64,000 nucleotides of DNA from positions 62,001-126,000 of the forward strand of contig JASANG010001564.1 of assembly GCA_030248215.1 (NCBI GenBank). The letters are read 5' to 3'. Below, one piece after another: positions 63,301 to 64,000 of the stretch. This stretch comes from Enoplolaimus lenunculus (Eukaryota; Nematoda; Enoplea; Enoplida; Thoracostomopsidae). The translations under genes and the position numbers were made by a program. Under the pieces are notes generated by a model. That model saw nothing but the letters and a program-made list of their open reading frames with translations, searched no databases and was not told the DNA's origin. Numbering within the stretch: position 1 is the stretch's first letter; every line of letters starts with the position of its first letter.

Positions 63301-63900
63301 ACGGGGTGGGAAAATCGTCCGTAGCGGTGCCGAACAACGGGCAAATTTATAACGAAATAAACATAACAGTTTACTAATAGAAACGCAGTAAGAGCGCCTT
63401 CAAAATTACACCAATGATCAAAGCCAGTCAAAATTACTGAGAATAACCAATACTGTCCTGAGTGCTGCTGTAACAAACTCTGTTATTAGCATCGACAAGT
63501 TACATAACAGTGTGGCCTCACAAATCATCAATATGTCAGTCAATGCCAGTCCCATGATTAGTTTCGGGGCGGTGGGGTGGCATTTTATGTTTGTTGTAAG
63601 TTGGGTATGATTTTTAATTCGTTTTGCTTCTAAAAATCAGCTGTACACAAAAGCATATTTCCTCGGAGGCAGCGCCCCTCGCCCCCTGTGAGCGCACCTG
63701 CTCTCAGTAATAAGTTCAGCTTTTCGCCAACCTGACACGACGACCCAGAATATCCGGCAACACAAGGGCACTGCTCGATTCCAATAGCTGAGACGCGAGT
63801 ATCGCTAGTAGCGCGAGTAACAGTTACAGCATCTTCTTCGTCCCCGTCATTTGTTGGAGAACCATCAGAAACTGCGACATCCATCGCTACGTTTGTCAAT
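32355..63900 (-). CDS. Laminin subunit alpha, 3' portion (multi-exon)
   Basis: An extracellular basement membrane chain that trimerises with beta and gamma laminins through its coiled coil and binds receptors (integrins, dystroglycan) through its C-terminal LG domains. Thirty-four exons total about 5.3 kb of coding sequence. Exons by high-to-low coordinate: 63732-63900, 63131-63271, 62668-62789, 62246-62329, 61663-61853, 61211-61296, 60500-60664, 59922-60033, 59384-59543, 58388-58586, 57982-58098, 57669-57832, 57121-57259, 56452-56656, 56036-56209, 55365-55519, 47087-47245, 45654-45823, 45251-45437, 43742-43887, 42715-42877, 42069-42349, 41418-41550, 40839-41015, 40344-40501, 39736-39921, 39435-39493, 37540-37649, 35715-35907, 35211-35357, 34426-34576, 33861-34039, 33180-33414, 32355-32482. 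Phases agree at every junction except before 35907, where an exon is probably missed. Order: L4 end, LE modules, coiled coil, LG1-LG5. Only alpha chains carry five LG domains. The N-terminal half lies beyond the window. Exon limits are inferred, not supported by transcripts. Confidence 0.93.
33101..33123. repeat. (GTTT)n microsatellite in the last intron
   Basis: About five GTTT units, 57 bp beyond the donor of exon 33180-33414. Confidence 0.85.
34426..35907 (-). CDS. Laminin alpha exons: LG4
   Basis: Exons 35715-35907, 35211-35357 and 34426-34576. Words: VSFEFRPLDTEGVLLVWSSR, RLELRQWHKV, KTRIFVGGLPAEDL, SLDGCIRRFRINYERYEL and VRPC. LG4-5 bind dystroglycan, heparin and sulfatide in known alpha chains. 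The first 30-40 residues of LG4 are missing and the phase before 35907 does not fit exon 37540-37649, so one exon between 35.9 and 37.5 kb was probably not recognised. That interval contains two repeat insertions. Confidence 0.82.
35955..36345. repeat. Repeat built of GCGATC/ACCGCA words
   Basis: GC-rich block in an AT-rich intron, made of degenerate 6- or 12-base words (GCGATC, GACCGC, GACGCA). It ends TTTCTGCGCACTTAATTC. Related blocks lie at 36826-37015 and 44640-44905. Frames across it are by-products. Confidence 0.7.
36365..36565. repeat. Dispersed repeat also found at 46.26-46.42 kb
   Basis: GAAGCTCGGACATA, then AGTCTAGTTAAACATTC and an AACTATTAACTAATTTGCAT segment, match 46258-46400 in the same order. 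The family is unknown. Confidence 0.55.
36826..37015. repeat. Second copy of the GCGATC/ACCGCG-word repeat
   Basis: Words such as ACCGCG and GACTACGATCG. It ends TTTCTGCGCACTTAATTC like the block at 35955-36345, so the two are members of one family. Confidence 0.7.
37540..37649 (-). CDS. Laminin alpha exon: LG3-LG4 linker
   Basis: A 110-bp exon encoding RPNTTIFTIDSATQTPEYEL and on to VTPVVKQQ. A Thr/Pro-containing spacer between LG3 and LG4 is normal in alpha chains and is cut in some of them. Phase agrees with the preceding exon. No basic cleavage motif is seen. Confidence 0.7.
37650..39434. other. Laminin intron, about 1.8 kb
   Basis: No exon with fitting phase was found. A 161-codon plus-strand frame at 38028-38513 is Lys- and Ile-rich, lacks a known domain and is probably chance in AT-rich DNA. 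Confidence 0.4.
39435..41015 (-). CDS. Laminin alpha exons: LG3
   Basis: Exons 40839-41015, 40344-40501, 39736-39921 and 39435-39493. The frame begins NFDGNGFVALPGIRFG, then LNFRSEQSDGVILH, FLTISMVEGNLKAVIG, GLNGCLSGVYANYE and KIGEC. Both closing cysteines are present. A (GTTT)n run lies directly upstream of the last exon. Confidence 0.88.
39517..39556. repeat. (GTTT)n microsatellite
   Basis: About ten GTTT units in the intron just upstream of exon 39435-39493. Confidence 0.9.
41418..42877 (-). CDS. Laminin alpha exons: LG2
   Basis: Exons 42715-42877, 42069-42349 and 41418-41550. The frame reads FSNGYAVIPS, VEFRFKTVSRNGLMYF, FLSIEMSEGHVIVQ, the conserved FHRLQFHRKK, then GFVGCLKQIRIDG and NENC with the normal cysteine pair. 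LG1-3 of alpha chains form the integrin-binding unit together with the coiled-coil tail. Confidence 0.88.
43000..43390. repeat. Repeat bounded by GGCATC words
   Basis: Two blocks of degenerate CGGCATCGGCATCGG (about 43006-43082 and 43305-43385) enclose about 220 bp. This looks like a transposon with 6-base-word ends inserted in a laminin intron. Confidence 0.6.
43742..47245 (-). CDS. Laminin alpha exons: LG1
   Basis: Exons 47087-47245, 45654-45823, 45251-45437 and 43742-43887. The LG fold begins CVRSFSVPM and includes NTVLFSLFGRK, YYITLELRDRQVLARYNFGS and WYHIDFDR. The closing strand reads MMGVIGRIELDGV, then DNC. The usual Cys of the F-x-GC motif is Val here, leaving the later Cys without its normal partner. 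The acceptor of the last exon could be eight or nine bases further in. Confidence 0.85.
44640..44905. repeat. Third copy of the GCGATC-word repeat
   Basis: CGCGATCGCAATCGCG-like words and an end ACGCGCAAATAATTCTG related to the two copies near 36 kb. Confidence 0.6.
45096..45183. repeat. CCGGAA/GCAACC-word repeat next to an LG1 exon
   Basis: Degenerate ACCGGAATCGCAACC words downstream of exon 45251-45437, beyond its donor. Similar words occur near 26.7, 52.55 and 55.7 kb. Confidence 0.5.
46258..46695. repeat. Dispersed repeat with a ~140-bp tandem unit
   Basis: AATTAGCTATTAGCTAACTA occurs twice about 140 bp apart (about 46371 and 46515), with a partial third at 46690. The left part matches 36365-36480. 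Confidence 0.6.
48303..48381. repeat. (ATT)n microsatellite
   Basis: About 26 ATT units, essentially uninterrupted after the first few bases. Poly-Ile frames across it are by-products. Confidence 0.95.
49195..51540. mobile_element. Unit bounded by inverted repeats
   Basis: The sequence at about 49195-49300 (TCCACATTAATTTG, then CGCCTTTTTCCAACTTGAG) recurs in reverse complement at about 51430-51535. GGGAAATTGAA words extend inward on both sides. Between them are a TTAGGC-family copy (49720-49910) and about 1.5 kb of unrecognised sequence. It may be a non-autonomous DNA transposon; no target duplication was found. Confidence 0.5.
49720..49910. repeat. TTAGGC-family dispersed repeat copy
   Basis: CCTAAGCCTAAGCCTAAGCG words followed by GCAAAAAATAGTCTA, AACGTTCCGCCCC and TTTACATGGGCCGTAAC, shared with about 15.80-15.95 kb. 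Confidence 0.65.
52905..53300 (-). pseudogene. Penelope-like element, GIY-YIG endonuclease fragment
   Basis: A minus-strand frame of about 131 codons with VVYPFTCSNCKLNYVGSTNR, QLFKPICEHKR and a downstream SAISDHCEDSSHLCQFED. This is the C-terminal GIY-YIG endonuclease of Penelope-like retroelements: the Y-P-F...N-Y-V-G core, the Cys-x2-Cys before it, and the later His/Cys pairs. The endonuclease nicks the target before reverse transcription. The upstream reverse transcriptase is absent, so this is a 5'-truncated remnant in a laminin intron. The Arg of the core helix (usually R-x-x-EH) appears as K-P-I-CEH, so activity is doubtful. Confidence 0.7.
53715..54790 (-). pseudogene. RTE-like LINE, 3' reverse transcriptase fragment
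   Basis: Minus-strand wording QAGFRPGRG, then FADYIALLAESPEQLQRMLN, SRTGLIISTAKTKLL, FTFLGSVIFPTGDETVEIN, KRRIYLGAVRPVLLFSCESW and LDAFDHRMMRWILHVSYLDR identifies the palm, thumb and C-terminus of an RTE-type reverse transcriptase. The catalytic FADD is FADY, removing one metal-binding Asp. About 100 residues between QAGFRPGRG and the FADY block are missing, and there is a frame change near 54280. The 3' end (about 53715) has an ATG-repeat tail (ATGATGATGAT), typical of RTE. It is 5'-truncated and dead, inside the laminin intron. Confidence 0.75.
55012..55075. repeat. TA-rich low-complexity tract
   Basis: TATATA/ATATATACT runs in the 8.1-kb intron. Confidence 0.8.
55365..60664 (-). CDS. Laminin alpha exons: coiled coil (domains I and II)
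   Basis: Ten exons from 60500-60664 to 55365-55519 encode about 530 residues of Cys-poor, charged, heptad-like sequence (for example LRDYRNKDRN, QLNNATENARQASIDAESAN and KPKIEKSRTELKSLSIRSEA). The length suits the laminin long arm, where alpha, beta and gamma chains wind together. The end LRERVQEFRGKASL runs straight into LG1 (IKLSVSD), as in other alpha chains. The donor of exon 56036-56209 appears to be GC (GCGAGT) rather than GT: the nearby GT would put a stop in frame. Confidence 0.88.
56034..56035 (-). other. Probable GC splice donor
   Basis: The donor of laminin exon 56036-56209 reads GAG/GCGAGT. Using it, the frame continues into exon 55365-55519 (GVAEAKPKIEK). The nearest GT, three bases on, would give a stop in the next exon. 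Confidence 0.6.
57260..57668. other. Laminin intron with an unassigned plus-strand frame
   Basis: An 82-codon plus-strand frame (57334-57582) has no known domain. The region is less AT-rich than its neighbours and may be a repeat fragment. Confidence 0.35.
58587..59383. other. Laminin intron with an AATTCCTC-word repeat
   Basis: About 58885-59100 is made of degenerate CAATTCCTC and AATTTCTC words, turning to GAGGAAATTG at its right end, so the two ends are partly inverted. No exon fits here. Confidence 0.5.
61211..63271 (-). CDS. Laminin alpha exons: LE (laminin EGF) modules
   Basis: Five exons: 63131-63271, 62668-62789, 62246-62329, 61663-61853 and 61211-61296. They encode the half module closing the L4 domain, then about three LE modules with eight-cysteine spacing: CECNSHSEIC and CKHNTNGEFCQHCVDGFYGD; CVAVRHGKGYVCNACDYGYT; CSCNRDGSLSVLCNPQTGQC and CECRQGLRGRDCSVC. 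LE modules form the rod-like short arm. The last exon passes from CVSCDQGC into the first heptads of the coiled coil (FDLMKETDELGSILGG). The donor at 61662-61661 is a canonical GTAAGT. Confidence 0.9.
63732..63900 (-). CDS. Laminin alpha exon: end of the L4 (laminin IV) domain
   Basis: The frame includes TNVAMDVAVSDG and SAIGIEQCPCVAGYSG. The latter matches the typical L4 exit (VE-x-C-x-CP-x-GY-x-G-x-SC-x) that returns to an interrupted LE module. It is bounded by a TGTGCTTGTAG acceptor and a CAG/GT donor. Earlier L4 exons lie beyond the window edge. Confidence 0.85.
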
Positions 63901-64000
63901 CTACAAGCACATAGCGCCATCGAATTTAATTTCTAAATGTCATCCAAATTAAACATAAAAATCTGTTACTATTTCAATTTCGAAACGTTTTTGAAATTCA

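Overview
The window is animal (metazoan) nuclear DNA, AT-rich and full of transposons. The right half carries one large multi-exon host gene on the minus strand: the 3' portion of a laminin alpha chain, with an end of a laminin IV (L4) domain, about three LE (laminin EGF) modules, a coiled coil of roughly 560 residues and five LG domains ending at a stop codon at 32355. Thirty-four exons could be placed by reading frame, splice sites and phase. Introns are mostly 0.2-2 kb, with one of about 8.1 kb between the coiled coil and LG1. Laminin alpha chains occur only in animals. The mobile element mix (Ty3/gypsy-like LTR elements, an RTE-like LINE, a Penelope-like GIY-YIG fragment, hAT and TTAA-flanked elements) fits an invertebrate, but I cannot place the phylum.

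Layout. 1-784: nothing recognised. 785-8640: an old gypsy-like fossil (LTR start, integrase region, PHD-finger-like region) interrupted by a young LTR element at 1384-6636 with a 5-bp target duplication GAGCC. 9518-10594: a DNA transposon-like unit with inverted ends, a 19-20 bp minisatellite and eight copies of a CATATG-centred palindrome placed four on each side. 10748-11129: a short hAT-type MITE with a perfect 8-bp duplication. 12210-14778: a decayed hAT element with a BED-finger transposase fragment, holding two inverted copies of a TTAA-flanked MITE that contains tRNA-like box A and box B sequences. 16742-23905: a minus-strand gypsy-like fossil with a gag region, itself holding a short LTR element (17653-19652, duplication AGGGT) that encodes an SGNH-hydrolase-like protein. 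23.9-32.3 kb: intergenic DNA with dispersed repeats and no convincing gene. 32355-63900: the laminin alpha gene, whose largest intron holds Penelope-like and RTE-like pieces and a long ATT microsatellite.

The most unusual signals are the LTR element that pairs an SGNH-hydrolase-like reading frame with a leader of three GAGTAC/GTACTC hairpins; an array of four hairpins in the LTRs of the gypsy-like family whose outer stem bases co-vary; the TTAA MITE with an internal Pol III-type promoter; and several unrelated dispersed repeats that are each built from a different degenerate 6-base word. All functional statements beyond domain recognition are inference.
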